From Pithys albifrons albifrons (taxonomy: Eukaryota; Chordata; Aves; Passeriformes; Thamnophilidae), in assembly GCF_047495875.1 (NCBI RefSeq), contig NC_092473.1:16798888-16862887 (forward strand): 64,000 bases of DNA, written 5' to 3'. Every line of letters begins with the position of its first letter. Within the stretch, counting starts at the first letter, position 1. The notes beneath the pieces are model-generated. The model saw nothing but the letters and a program-made list of their open reading frames with translations. It was not told where the DNA came from and made no database searches. This document shows, piece after piece, positions 36,025-56,496 of the stretch. Made by a program: the position numbers and the translations under genes.

Positions 36025-36305
36025 AACTATGTGTGCAGAGATATCTAATGGATTGTGACAGTCAAGATCAAAGGTTATGAAATTTCTCTGTGTAACTTAT
36101 GTAAATGAGGTCTAATGAGGTTTTCATGATTACCTTTAATTAGCTTTTCCACAAGTAGTGGTAGTTTATATGGCACAAGCCAGGATGGGTGGCACATGCA
36201 GGTACACACACAGCCAAACACATGAATCTGCAATATGCAAATTACCTATTAAATGCTCAAGAAGAAGATTTTAAGTGGGGAAAAAAGGCAGAAGAAAAGC
36301 AGCAG
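36025..36305. promoter_or_regulatory. AT-rich island with TCF/LEF site and TAATTA
   Basis: Contains AGATCAAAGG (36065-36074, exact TCF/LEF consensus), several TCTAATG/CTAATG words and TTTAATTAGC with TAATTA at 36137-36142. Complex AT-rich sequence between GC-rich flanks. Function inferred. Confidence 0.35.
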
Positions 36306-39300
36306 CTCTGCAAGCCCTGTGGTGTGGGCTGTAGCGTGCAGGACAGCAGGGTGAGCTGGGCCATGGGAGCCAGTCATGCCATGGGGGACATGCCTGTTCT
36401 TGGGGACATGGCTGTCCTTGTGGCCATGGGGGCACGTGGCTGTCCCTGTGGCTGTCCCACACAGGCAGGTCTGGGGTGGCCCTGCGCAGGCAGCTGTGCC
36501 CAGTGTCTGGTGCAGGACATCTCTCTGGGCAGATCCTCTGGTCCCAAGGGATTTGCAGGGAATGCTCCATCAGCTGTGGCTGCAGGTGCAGGGTGTCCCC
36601 TTCTTCCCTGACCCATCTTACTCCAAAAGCATCACCTCTTGCTGTGCTTGTGATGTGCAGAGGCTGGTGGGGATGAAGGGAAATGTGCCAGCCCAGGTCT
36701 GAGCTGCACAGGGCTGAGGAGGGTGAGCTGTGGCAGGTGCTGGGCAGGCAGCGAGTTCAGGGCCAGTACTGGGTGCTGCTGTAGGGTCCTGGTCATGAGA
36801 GAAGGGTGTAAACCGGAGTCAGAAGCAGCTCCTTTTGGAGTTTTCTTCTTGATTCTGAAGAGCAGGAACATGGCACCAGGCAGAAGGAGAACATGTATGA
36901 AAAGACAGCAGAGTGAATGACAAGTGTATCCAATTAGCCTGACATTAATCCTGGGCAAACAGGTGGAAAAACCACTGCAAGGTTCAATTAATGGGAGAAT
37001 TAGAGCCTGGGAATATAAATTTGTGCCTGTCGATGTGGTTGAGCGGAAGTAGATCCTGTCAAACTGACCTGATCTCATTCTCTGGTAAGGTTCTGGCACA
37101 GAAATAACAGTCTCCAGCCTGTGTTTCCCTCAGTGCTGTGATGCCCTGAGGAAAGGATAATAAAAGTGGATTAGAAAACGGGGTTGAGGAACTGGGAGGG
37201 AATGCTGCCACTGTCATTGTTTCTCTGACGGATGGTGGCAGTGGCACCTTCCCGGGAGCTGCATCCTGCTCTGGTTGTGGGAGTCCTGGTGCTGCAGTGT
37301 GGTGGGGCGTGGGCACTTGGTGCCTGGGCAGTGAGAGCAGAGGACAGACATGAATGCTGCTCCTGCTGCTCCAGGGCAGGTACTTGCCTGGCTGGCACAG
37401 GAGCGAGCAGTGCCCTCCCTGCCATAACCACTCCAGGGAAAACACACAGAAAATGTCAAGTTTGTTTTATTTACCCAAATCATTATGTGAAGATAATTCT
37501 GAGTGTAGCAAAAGGAGTGGAAACTGTTCCTCAGTCTCTGGTGCCCTTACAGGAGCTCCTGTGATGTCCATGTCCATGGCAGCATGTCACGGCTGGAGCA
37601 ACCTGCCACTCCTGTCAGGGCATCTGCTGGTGCTGCCAGGCTGGAGGTCACTGCCTGTCCCACTCTGCCTTGGAGGATGATGGGCAGCCAGGCTGCAGGA
37701 TTTGCTCAGCTCCAACACCACCAGTAACACCACCAGTAACTTTTCCATTTTCCCCCTGGAAATTGTTTCTGTCAATATTTTAATTTCATTTTGGCTGAGC
37801 AGACGGAGCAGAGGCAGTGCATCCTGAGCAGATCATTTGTCTCCCAGTCTGGATCTCATCAGGGACCTGGCATGTGAGAGGATGCCAACAGCTCCTCATG
37901 GATGGAATGACGGAGCCAGCTGGGAGGATGGCCAGAGCAGGAGAGGACTGAGCCCTGCTGCCCCTTGCACCTGAAGCCCTGTTGCAGGGCAGGCACCTGT
38001 CAGTCCTTCCTGTGAGGCCACTGAACTCCCCCAGCACCACACAAGCACCATCAAGGCTCATCAAAGCTCCATGTGGCAGAAGGTGCTGTTGGGCTGGAGC
38101 ACTGTGTAGCTGGGCAGAGAAGGAAGCCCCTCATGTCTCCTCTGCTCACCCAAGTGGCTCCAGGTGCCATCTCTGCAATGAGGTGTGTTTGTCTGGGAGA
38201 GGAACAAGGTCTAACCAGATGGCAGGGCTAATAAATTGCTCAGGAAAGGCAAACTATTACATGCAGCCTGCATCTCCTCCACGTCTCCATTGCAAAGTGC
38301 CAAAAGAAATCTGTCTCAGGAATTATTGCAGAGAGGGTAATTTCTGTTTCCCAGTTGCTGTCATACATTAGAAATATCTGAAATGCCTCCGGTTGGTTTC
38401 CAGTGGTGAGGAGCAGCCAGGGGCTGCCATGGATGAGAAGCACTAAAAGAAAATAAATTAGCCTCTTGCACTCAGCCCTTCTCACCGCCAGACCACGAAT
38501 GACGAGTGGCTGCTGCTTAAGTAACAGCCAGAATAATGAGCAGAACAAGACCCACAAGGGAATATTAACTCAGAGAAACAACATTTTCTCCCCCTTTTGA
38601 AGTTTGCCCCAGCAGCTCCTCTACCGGCATGAAGGTGAGCCATGTCCCATTGGAGCTGGCAGGAAGGGGTACCAGGTGTTAGTGTGACTGTCCTGCGTCC
38701 TATGCCACCCATGCTGATGCTCTTCCCTTTCTTTCCCCTCAGCAATCCTATGACAGTCTGTCTCCTCCTGGCTTAGCCAGGTATAAACCACCTGTGCTTC
38801 CCATAACCACCCAAACCAGTCACCTGCAGTCAGGGGAACCAACACATGGATGGATGTCGGTAACCAGTGTAGCACTGCTCATACTCCCACACACCCAACC
38901 CAGCCCTGCAGCCAGGGAAGGACCCGAGGAGATGGGGAAAAGGCCACACTGGCCTCTGAGCTAAGCTGTGTGTTTGCAGGCAGGCTGGCCCACGTTAATT
39001 TAAATGGGAAGGTGGAGCAGCCAGAGCTTGTTAGTGGCCATGTGTGAGCCCCCACAGCCTGGTACAGGGGTGAGGGGAGGTGCTGGTGACAGGTTTCCCT
39101 GAGGCAGCTCCATGGGCATCATGAGCCCACCTGCCCGCTGGGCTTGTCCTGCTGGTGTTCTCAATTTCCTAAAGCCACGTGGGTGCGTTTGTCCAATTCC
39201 TAACAGAAAAGACCCAGTTCTGAGCCCTGCTGTGTTGGAACGAGTGATTTCAGGAAGCTCATCCCTCTGAGGATGTAAACCAGCAGCACTCCTGAATTTC

Positions 39301-40322
39301 AATTCCTTTATCTCCTCTGGCTGGCTGAGTCATCCAGGGAGCATTCCCTTGACGTAGGGCTGCAGAAGTGCCTTGTTTCCCAGCGGTGATTAATGATGAT
39401 AATCTTCCTTCCCACTGAGCCTCACAGGTACCTGTTGCAGTGCCACAATCCCCAGAGTATGCCTGTGCACTTAATGTGTCACCACTGGGAAAACGAGGTG
39501 TCCTTCTGCTGAAAATAGACACAAAATAAACCTAAATGGAGCTGTACATTTTCTTTGTCTTGTTTCCCTACAACACCCATTTCCATCTGTCTCACACATG
39601 TGAGCAACACAGAAGAAGCTGTTTCACTCTGCTCTTCCCAGCCATCCTTGCCTTAACGTCTCTGTGCATGTGATAGAGCAGTTGGTGCTGATGGGGCTGT
39701 GCTGCCACATGCACGGTGCTGGCAGCACCATGGGAAGGGTGACAGCCACTGCCTCACCTGACAGGTGCAGAACATCCTGTCCTGGATAGTGACAATTGCT
39801 GCAAAGGGTGGGTGTCACAGCTTGGCTGCTCTGAGGGAAAGAAGCCCCTGGCAGCCCCACTGGCCCCATGTGCCACCCGCTGCTCCAGCAGGGCTGTGAG
39901 GCCGCAGGTAAGACGATCCCTCGGTGGCTCCCCTGGCCAAGCTGCTGCAAGCAGTGGGGTGTCTGTTGCCTTAATAATTTGGACTTGCTCTTCTGCCAGG
40001 CTTCCTTGGATTGATGTCTGCATGAGATCTTCTTGCTCCTAATTCTTCAGGGTCAATGCAGTGCTGAGGGATCTGCTGTAGCTGCCTTGGCTCGTTGTGG
40101 GCTCACTGCCCACCTGTGAGCACTTAGAGCCTGTGGAGAGCACAGAGCCCATGGAGAGTGCACGGAACCAATGGGAAACATGCTGTGTGGCCCCACAGAG
40201 CAGGCAGGGTCTGTAGGATGGGCTCATGGGGGCCAGACTGGCGTGCCCAATGCAGAGGGGGGATCTTGTAACACCATACTGTGGAAGTGAGACCATGGCA
40301 CATCCAGCAGGTCCAGGTCTGC

Positions 40323-40340
40323 TGGTCCCAAGGGGGCAGC
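40323..40340 (+). promoter_or_regulatory. Possible CTCF site
   Basis: TGGTCCCAAGGGGGCAGC matches the CTCF core AGGGGGCAGC exactly, with two or three mismatches in the upstream half. It lies between the two convergent genes, where an insulator would be plausible. Single motif only. Confidence 0.25.
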
Positions 40341-40774
40341 CCTTGACAGAGACAGCCCTTGGCAGAGCCTCCACCTTGGCAGGCTGTGGGCACAGGACCA
40401 AGGGCATTTAAATGCTTGTGTTGGTCTGGCAGAGGCAGTGCTGGGTCAGTGACAGGTGATGATTTGCTGAGGAAAAGGGAAATGACAATATTCTCCATCA
40501 ATATTATTATAGTGCTGTCCCTTAGGGTGGACAGTCCGAGAGCCACAAGGGAGGTTTTTGTTTGCTTTTTCTCCTCACAAGGAGAGTTAATGGCACTTAG
40601 TGCAGCTCTGGCCATCAGCTGCCCAGGCACCAAGCCATTGGGGCACCAAGCACCCAGCATGCCACACCAAGCACATGGCAGTGCCGAGGTGATGGTCCCC
40701 AGCTGGGGCAGGGGCTGGTGGCGGGTGAGAAGCCCTCCCACTCTGCTCTATTCTGCGGAGACAGCACATCTGAA

Positions 40775-41075
40775 TGAGCTTGTCAAATGAAATTTTCTGT
40801 CTGGTTAGAAATGGATTTTCGAGCTACTTGCTCTCATGTAAACATTTTTAGTGCTCCCCAGCCAAATCAGAGCCAGTGAGAACAAACATCAGCCTGAGAA
40901 GACCCGGTCCCTGCAGGGAAATCACTGGCCACAGAATGAAACCAAATGCATGATGGCTTAAAAAGGCATCCATCAAAGTGTATGTTGAAGTGATTCATAG
41001 TGCTGGTAGTTAGACTTTAATTAGATCTTAATCACGTAATTTTATCTTTGTTTTAAAGATGAGAGCTTAATGACT
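40775..41075. promoter_or_regulatory. AT-rich island with forkhead, TCF and homeodomain words
   Basis: Contains ATGTAAACATT (forkhead type), CATCAAAGTG (TCF-like), TTTAATTAGATCTTAATC and ATCTTTGTTTTAAAGATG. Unique AT-rich sequence about 5 kb past the HS3ST2 3' end. Function inferred. Confidence 0.3.
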
Positions 41076-41490
41076 GCATTGGTCTCATAACTGTGTCATG
41101 GCCAAACACAGCACTGTCATATAGCAGCTCTGCAGCATGCAGAGATGGGGCTGAGGGCGTCAGCCTCTTTGGGTATTTTAAATAAATGTGTATTTTAAAG
41201 AAGGAAATTTGTTTAAAACACACAAATCCATCAGTACCTGCCAGCACTCAGGAAAAGTGGAAAGGGCAGAGGCATGGAGCCACGTGTGAGCCTGGGCACT
41301 GGCTCCCCAGCTGTCACCATCACCACATGCCAGCCAGTGTGTGACAAGGAGAGATGGATGACGGGCTTTCACTTCAGCTGGCAGGCTGGATCCTTCACGG
41401 GATTACCAGCAGAGTAATTAATCTCAGTCATTCCTGGGCACTTTCTTGTCTCCATGCATTGCAGTGCGGAGCTGACATGCCCTACAGTGC

Positions 41491-41640
41491 ACAGGGATGG
41501 ACACGGGGATGGAGACAGGGATGGACATGGGGATGGACACACAGAGGGACATGGGGATGGACACAGGGATGGACACACAGAGGGACATGGGGATGGACAC
41601 AGGGATGGAGACAGGGATGGACATGGGGATGGACACACAC
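41491..41640. repeat. Minisatellite built on a 12-base GGATGGACAYGG-type unit
   Basis: About 150 bases of diverged tandem units of the form GGATGGACACGG, GGATGGAGACAG and GGATGGACATGG, interrupted by longer ACACAGAGGGACATG units so that a higher-order repeat appears. The unit length is a multiple of three, so frames stay open on both strands, giving spurious proteins. Confidence 0.85.
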
Positions 41641-42410
41641 CAAAAGGCAATGGCAGTGGGGACCATGCCCTCTGTTAACATGCGTGAACGCTGGGTGTGT
41701 GTCCCAGGAGGGGATTTTCCTCCCTTGCAGCTGTGGGATCCCTCAATATCTGCTGCAGGGGATGATCAAGTGTGCCTCGTATTCTGCTCCTTTTAGCTAC
41801 TTTATTTTAGTTGAATTAGACGAATTTGGTTCAGGTTTGCAAGGCGAGTTCCTATGGTTGGCAGGACTGGGACAGCACTGCTCAGTGCCATGGGGCACAG
41901 AGCCCATACCAGGGGCTGCCCCTTGAGCTGGGCTTCACCCATGCCTGGCCACAGGGGCTGTGTTGCACAGGACATCCGCGACAGCCACACTTGGCCAGGG
42001 ACAAAGCAGTTCCACTCAGGTTTCGGCTTTTTGCCTCTCTGACCTCTGCCTGGCCCTGAGCTCTGCTCGGAGCTCGTCCCCTGCAGGGAGGCAAAGTGGC
42101 AGCTCTGTGCCCCACGGCTGCCGTGCTGCAGTGGCACTTCCCCAAAGCCAAGCGACTTCACTGTCCTTGAGCCCTGCCCTGCCCTTGATGCGACGGCAGC
42201 GTCCCTTTCCCACCTTCCTTTCCCTGCTTGTTATGCCACATGAGCCACTTGAACTCATTACTGTGGCAGATTATAGGTCCCCAGGTAATAAAGAGTCTTC
42301 AGATAATTACTAACAGATCCTCTAATAGGAATGAACTCAGTTGAATCCACTCAGTCACTGGGTAAATATTTATCCCTAAGCTGTCCTTATCTGCAGCCAG
42401 CGGAGCGTGC

Positions 42411-42432
42411 CGGAGCCGGGGCCGGGGCCGGG

Positions 42433-42491
<59 letters not shown>

Positions 42492-42497
42492 GGCCGG
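42411..42497. repeat. Hexanucleotide repeat, GGAGCC/GGGGCC, 14 units
   Basis: Fourteen perfect six-base units: ten GGAGCC-type and four GGGGCC-type. Three GGGGCC units are consecutive (42417-42434) and one is near the right end. All frames are open in most readings. The G-rich plus strand could form quadruplexes. It lies immediately after an AT-rich segment in intergenic DNA. Confidence 0.9.
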
Positions 42498-42879
42498 TCC
42501 TCACGCCGCGCTCGCTGCAGAAGCCGCCTGTGCCAGCCCAGCCTCGGGCTGGCTGTGACCCAGCACCCCCCGGGGGACCCCATCCAGCTCCCCTTCCATC
42601 CTGGGGGCTGGCAGCAGCGCCCCTGTGCCCAGCCGGGGAGCTACTGCGAGACTGGTGTTCCCGCAGGCTGTGAGGAGTCCCGGCCAGCGCTAAGTGCCTT
42701 TGACACTCCGCAGGATTTTGGGGTGTGACACCCACCACCACCGGCTGGCAGAGGGTGCACAGCAGCTGCCACCCCTGCGGGCCCCCCGAGCCGCGGCCCC
42801 GTCTCTGTCAAGTGTCAGCCCCCACGGCCGCCAGCCCGAAAGAGCGCCAGACCCCCGGCCCGCCGCCCCGGCTATACAG

Positions 42880-43085
42880 AAGTCTCTAACTGGACCAGCC
42901 GGCTAATTAGGTGTCAGGTAATGAATTATGCAGCGATGCCTGGACTTCGATTTAGTATTGAAGCCATCAGGTCCTCCCATTGTTACACGCTCCTGCTCGT
43001 GGAGAGATGGACAGGGCTTGCAGAGGAACTTGGAAAACTTTCAAAGCAAATTAAACGTGTTAATCTGTTTGTGTGCAAACATGTC
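42880..43085. promoter_or_regulatory. Island with homeodomain palindrome, T-box and SOX motifs
   Basis: Contains CTAATTAG (42903-42910), AGGTGTCA overlapping it (42909-42916, T-box half site), GTAATGAATTATGCA and CATTGTT (42978-42984, SOX type). About 400 bases right of the hexanucleotide repeat. Looks like a developmental enhancer core; function inferred. Confidence 0.35.
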
Positions 43086-45576
43086 ACCGGGGAGTGGGCA
43101 CCGCACTGGCACTCGGGCTGGGCTGGCACACACACATCAGCTCCTCCTCTTCACTGCTTGTGTCTCCTCTGCTGCGGGCGGGCAGGGGACAGCCCTGGGG
43201 ACTCAGTGCCCACGGGCAGCGCCTGCACTCTCCAAGTACCGACTGGTAGGAGTGTGGGGCTGCAGGGAAGGGAAGCAGTGGCTGGTGGTGCCTGGGAGCT
43301 CCATGGGAACACCTTTGCCAGGAGAGGTTGGAGGATTCTTGTGGGAAAGGGGAGGGCTGGCAGCAGGGCACAGCCCCCAGAGCCTGTGGGTGACCCATGC
43401 TGCAGAGGGGTGACTGTGGAGACAGGGCCACCATGGGCACAGAGCTGGCATCATGGGCAGCCCCTCTGTGTCTCTGCACTGCCTGGGCAGGTGGGTGCTA
43501 GCACCACCAGGTGACATCCAGCTGTACCCATCCTGGGCAGTGGTGACAGAGCCCAGAATCCAGCTGGCAGCGTGTCCCTTGCTGCAGACTGATGAAATAA
43601 TAGGAGGAAACTTGACCTACTTGAATGTATCCACATCCCAGATGCCCCTGGCATCCGCCATCTCCAAGGCGTTGAAGTTTCTGTTAATGACTGTATTTAT
43701 TTGCTGCCCAGCTCCATGTGGGTGGAAGGAGGTGTGTTAGGAGCACACTCCTGAGCATTGTGGTGGGGGGACAGGGCTGGGGGTCTCCCATGGTCACTGC
43801 TAAGGCCTTGCCTGCATTCTCATCCCTGCCACTGCCAGTAAACATGGAGCCAGCAGTGCAACCAAATCATATTCATTAAAAAGAAGTTAATGAAATCAGT
43901 GCTCACAGCACCGTGATCCTGCCTTAGTCAGAGGGGTGAACAATGCTCCTTGTGCAGCTGGAATACCTTGGCCCTATTCAATGTGCTGGTCCAGCACTGC
44001 AGCTTGAGTTCACAGGAGTCATCATGGTGCTCCCAGGACAGCTCCCACCTGGGTCAGGGTCTTCTCATCAGGACACAGGGAAGGTGAATAACTAACAGAC
44101 ACTACATCAAAGATAAGGTCTCTTACTGGGGGGTCCTGGGATGATCCCAGCAGGGAGGGGACGTTCAGGGCCGTTTTGAGAGAAGAGACTGCTGCCAGGC
44201 AGGAGTGGTGCTGCAGCTCTCCCAGATGTAGCAGTGGTTCTGCTCTCCCTGGACAGGGCACTTGCCAGCAATGTGAATGGGCCCCAGGAAGGATTCCCTT
44301 GGCCCAGCACATCTCAAGAGCTCTTCAGTGTGAGCAGGATCAGGCACCACTTAAGTCACATTAATTTCATTTAAGTATTCATAAGCTGGTAAATATTAAA
44401 CAGCTGCTCTCTGGGGTTCAGACCTGAGCAAACCCATCAAAACACAGTGCATGCAATGGCAGTGGCCGTGCAGTGGGGGCAGCCGGGGCCGCGGGACCTG
44501 CTGCACCAGGGATGGGGCACACAGCTGTGTGACAGCCCTGAGAGCAGCTCTGTTCCCGTGGCCCTGAGTCAGAGGCATTCGTGGTGGAGAGATCCCAGGC
44601 AGGGCGAGCAGGGACCTCCCTCTGGCAGCCCCTCTGCTAGGGGTCAGCTCAGCAAACCAGCAGTGCTTTACATCCTCACCAAAACCCTCCACCCCTACCA
44701 AACCCCAGCCCTGCCTCCTTGGAACGCAGATCACCCCCTTGGGGCTTTTTAAGCCATTTTTAACAGCTCCTAATGTGCTCAGCATTTTTTCAGTGCAGAA
44801 CTTCCCAAGCCCTCACTTTCTCACCCTTTGGAAAGCTAATACTTAGGCACATTTCTGCTTGCTCCATTTGTAAGGACAAATGTAAAGTAATTGTTTGATA
44901 TCACAGTGGTTTCCTCAGGCTTCAGCTCTAAGTCCCCACTAATACAGTATTGTCAGGGGGATCAATCTAACCCAGCACCTTCTGCCTCCTTGGAGTGGAT
45001 TGGAAATGACTTATCTACTGCAAGGCTGGGATTTGTAGGTCTCACTGTGAATCTTTTTCTCCTTTAAAGGAAAAATCATGCAAGCAAATATCCCATTTTA
45101 CTGTCAATGGCTGTTAGTTGCAGGCTCTCCCTTCACCTGCCCACAGCTGCCTCTGGGTCTCCTTGTTGCTGGCTCTCCCTGTGGCTGACAGTGGCAGAGA
45201 AGTAGATGGGGCTCTCTTAGATGCCCACTAATTACTTCCTATTTTTTCCTGTTAGAGCTCACTGGTCAGTAATCACTCCCACTAAGGCCTTGCAAACTGG
45301 TCCATGGTGTGTTGCACCATCCCCTGCCCAGCCACTGTGCATCACTCTGAGGTTTCCCCAGCCCTGTGCTGGAGGGCGACTCTGGGGAGCCCTGGTCAGG
45401 GCTGTGACACAGGTCCCCCGGGTCGTGCCAGGCTGACCCCCTGACCTGCCTCAGCCTCCACCTGCTCCCTTGCCTGCCAGCAGGCACAGAGTCTCCCCAC
45501 AGCCCCCCAGCTCTGTGTGGGGGCTGCCCAGCCATGCCCTAAAAACAGCCCATGCGTACGGACCAGTGGAAGCCGC

Positions 45577-45582
45577 TTTATT
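45577..45582 (-). terminator. HS3ST2: Distal poly(A) signal of HS3ST2
   Basis: TTTATT on the plus strand, AATAAA on the minus strand, 580 bases after the stop codon. Predicted cleavage about 15-25 bases further on, near 45555. Confidence 0.5.
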
Positions 45583-45654
45583 TACATGAAGGGATCACAT
45601 GCTGAACAAGGAAACTAGTGCCACTAAAGTACCCGTAACAGCAGGATTCTGTGC

Positions 45655-45660
45655 TTTATT
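45655..45660 (-). terminator. HS3ST2: Proximal poly(A) signal of HS3ST2
   Basis: AATAAA on the minus strand about 500 bases after the stop. Either this or the signal at 45577-45582 could be used. Confidence 0.45.
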
Positions 45661-46160
45661 CACAGGACAAAATATTGGTACAACATTTTCCATAGACTTC
45701 TTTGTCAAGCAGACACATCTCACTGTCCTCACGGGTACACACTGCGCACAAGTGACGAAGGCAAAGCGGAGTGGCCAGAGCTCTGCCTGCCCAGGATGTG
45801 GGAGAACAGTCCCACTGACACTGTCCAGGAGCACCTATCTGCTTTGGGACACACAGGAGGGATGTGCCTGGAGCAGACTGTGCACAGGTTGCAGGATGGG
45901 GCCATCACTGTGGCCCTGGGGAGCATGTGGTGCTGAAAGCAAACAGGACCCAATAGAACAAGCCACAGCACTGCCGACTTGTTCTTCCCTATCTTGGCTT
46001 GCTCCAGAGCACTGCAGACTCCCAAGGTACAGAGAAGCCCTCACCTGCCTCTGCTTGCAATTCTGGGCAGGACAAGCTGGGAGAGTCCTGGCTCCAGCCC
46101 CTTGGGCCTCCATCATGGAGGACTGCAGCCTCATGTCACTGCAGCTCTGCTCCTGAACTC

Positions 46161-55658
<9,498 letters not shown>

Positions 55659-55663
55659 GGCTC

Positions 55664-55666
55664 CAT
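55664..55666 (-). other. Out-of-frame AUG 8 bases upstream of HS3ST2 start
   Basis: The minus-strand ATG at 55666 precedes the HS3ST2 start by eight bases in another frame, with C at -3 and G at +4. After splicing it would encode 153 residues and stop just inside exon 2 (GGA GCC TGA). Probably a leaky-scanning feature; the peptide is compositionally biased and unrecognised. Confidence 0.35.
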
Positions 55667-55906
55667 GGGGCCGCGCCGCCGGGCACGGCGCGCCCCGGCC
55701 CGGCGCCCCCCGGCCCGGCGCCCCGGCCCCGGCGCGGCCGCTCCGGCATCTCCCGGGCTACGCGGCGGCGCGGCCGGGCCGCCCCGGGGGGCTGTGCCCG
55801 CCCCGGCCCCGCCGTGCCCGCCGCCCCGCCGCGGCCATCCCCGCGCTCGGGCGGCCGCGGCTCCGCTGCCTCCGCGGAAAGTGCCGGGGCAGCGGCGGCT
55901 GCGCCG

Positions 55907-55914
55907 CTATTTAA
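55907..55914 (-). promoter_or_regulatory. HS3ST2: TATA-like box of HS3ST2 (TTAAATAG)
   Basis: Minus-strand TTAAATAG is the only AT-rich element in the GC-rich promoter and lies ten bases downstream of the CRE. Standard spacing puts the transcription start near 55880, giving a leader of about 225 bases. The start itself is inferred. Confidence 0.5.
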
Positions 55915-55923
55915 GGGACCGCC

Positions 55924-55931
55924 TGACGTCA
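55924..55931 (-). promoter_or_regulatory. HS3ST2: Perfect cAMP response element TGACGTCA
   Basis: The full eight-base palindromic CRE, bound by CREB/ATF factors, immediately upstream of the TATA-like box. CRE close to TATA is the arrangement found in strongly cAMP-responsive genes. This suggests that HS3ST2 responds to cAMP or neuronal activity. Confidence 0.65.
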
Positions 55932-56490
55932 GCGCCTCCCGGAGCCCCCGCGGCCGCTGCCTCCCCCGGGCCGGGCCGGGGGTACCGCCGCGCCGAGCCC
56001 GTCCTCCCGGGACCCGGACACGGGGCCGGGGCCGCCCCGCTCCTCGCCGAGTCCTGCCCTGCTCTGTCCTGGTCCCGGTGCGATCGTCCGGTCCCCGCCG
56101 CGCCGCCGGGGCCGGAGGCTCCCGCTGTCCTGCCTGGCTCTGCCCCGTTCTGCTCCCGCAGCCCTCGCTGAACCGCCCGAAGCATCGGTGCGGGGCCGGG
56201 GACACCCGTTTCTGCGCCCGCAGCCGGGCCGGCAGCGGCACCTGCCGCAGTCCCGCAGCCCCCGCCCGGGAGCAGGGACCGGCAGCAGCACCGGACTGGT
56301 GTGAGCAGCCCCCGTCCGGCGGCGGCAGCCGGGACTCGGGGCACGGCCGGTTCTCGGGATGTCCCTGCCCGGTGCCAGAGCCGCGCGTAACCAGCAGCCC
56401 CGGGGGGAGCGCGGCGGGGCCACCCCACGGCAGCAGCCGCCTCTGTCCTCGGCAAGGGCAGAAGCAGCCATCGCCGCCGCGGTTCCGCCG

Positions 56491-56496
56491 GTAAGT
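56491..56496 (+). other. Consensus splice donor facing away from HS3ST2
   Basis: CCG|GTAAGT on the plus strand at the far edge of the CpG island, about 600 bases from the predicted HS3ST2 start and in the opposite direction. It could end the first exon of a divergent non-coding transcript. No acceptor was assigned, so this is only a candidate. Confidence 0.2.

Larger units (their letters stand above)
28266..45560. other. Intergenic interval between the convergent USP31 and HS3ST2 3' ends
   Basis: About 17 kb with no coding frame that looks real. GC-rich unique sequence is interrupted by AT-rich islands of 100-400 bases. The clearer islands have their own entries; others lie near 34225-34345, 34595-34850, 35185-35400, 36890-37080, 38215-38600, 39430-39560, 41170-41235, 42225-42380, 43585-43700, 43855-43990 and 44755-45110. 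The islands look like conserved non-coding elements, but that is inferred. No tRNA, rRNA or transposon recognised. Confidence 0.75.
45561..46160 (-). other. HS3ST2: 3' UTR of HS3ST2
   Basis: About 600 bases downstream of the HS3ST2 stop on the minus strand, ending at one of two AATAAA signals. No coding frame of interest. The extent is inferred from the signals. Confidence 0.55.

Noticed and set aside
41354..41926. 190-residue frame with Trp/Gly/Thr-rich repeats
   Set aside because: It is the minisatellite read in one frame; units of 12 bases keep all frames open.
42299..42741. Frames encoding Glu-Pro, Arg-Leu and Gly-Ser dipeptide repeats
   Set aside because: Products of the hexanucleotide repeat only; no exon structure or conserved flanks.
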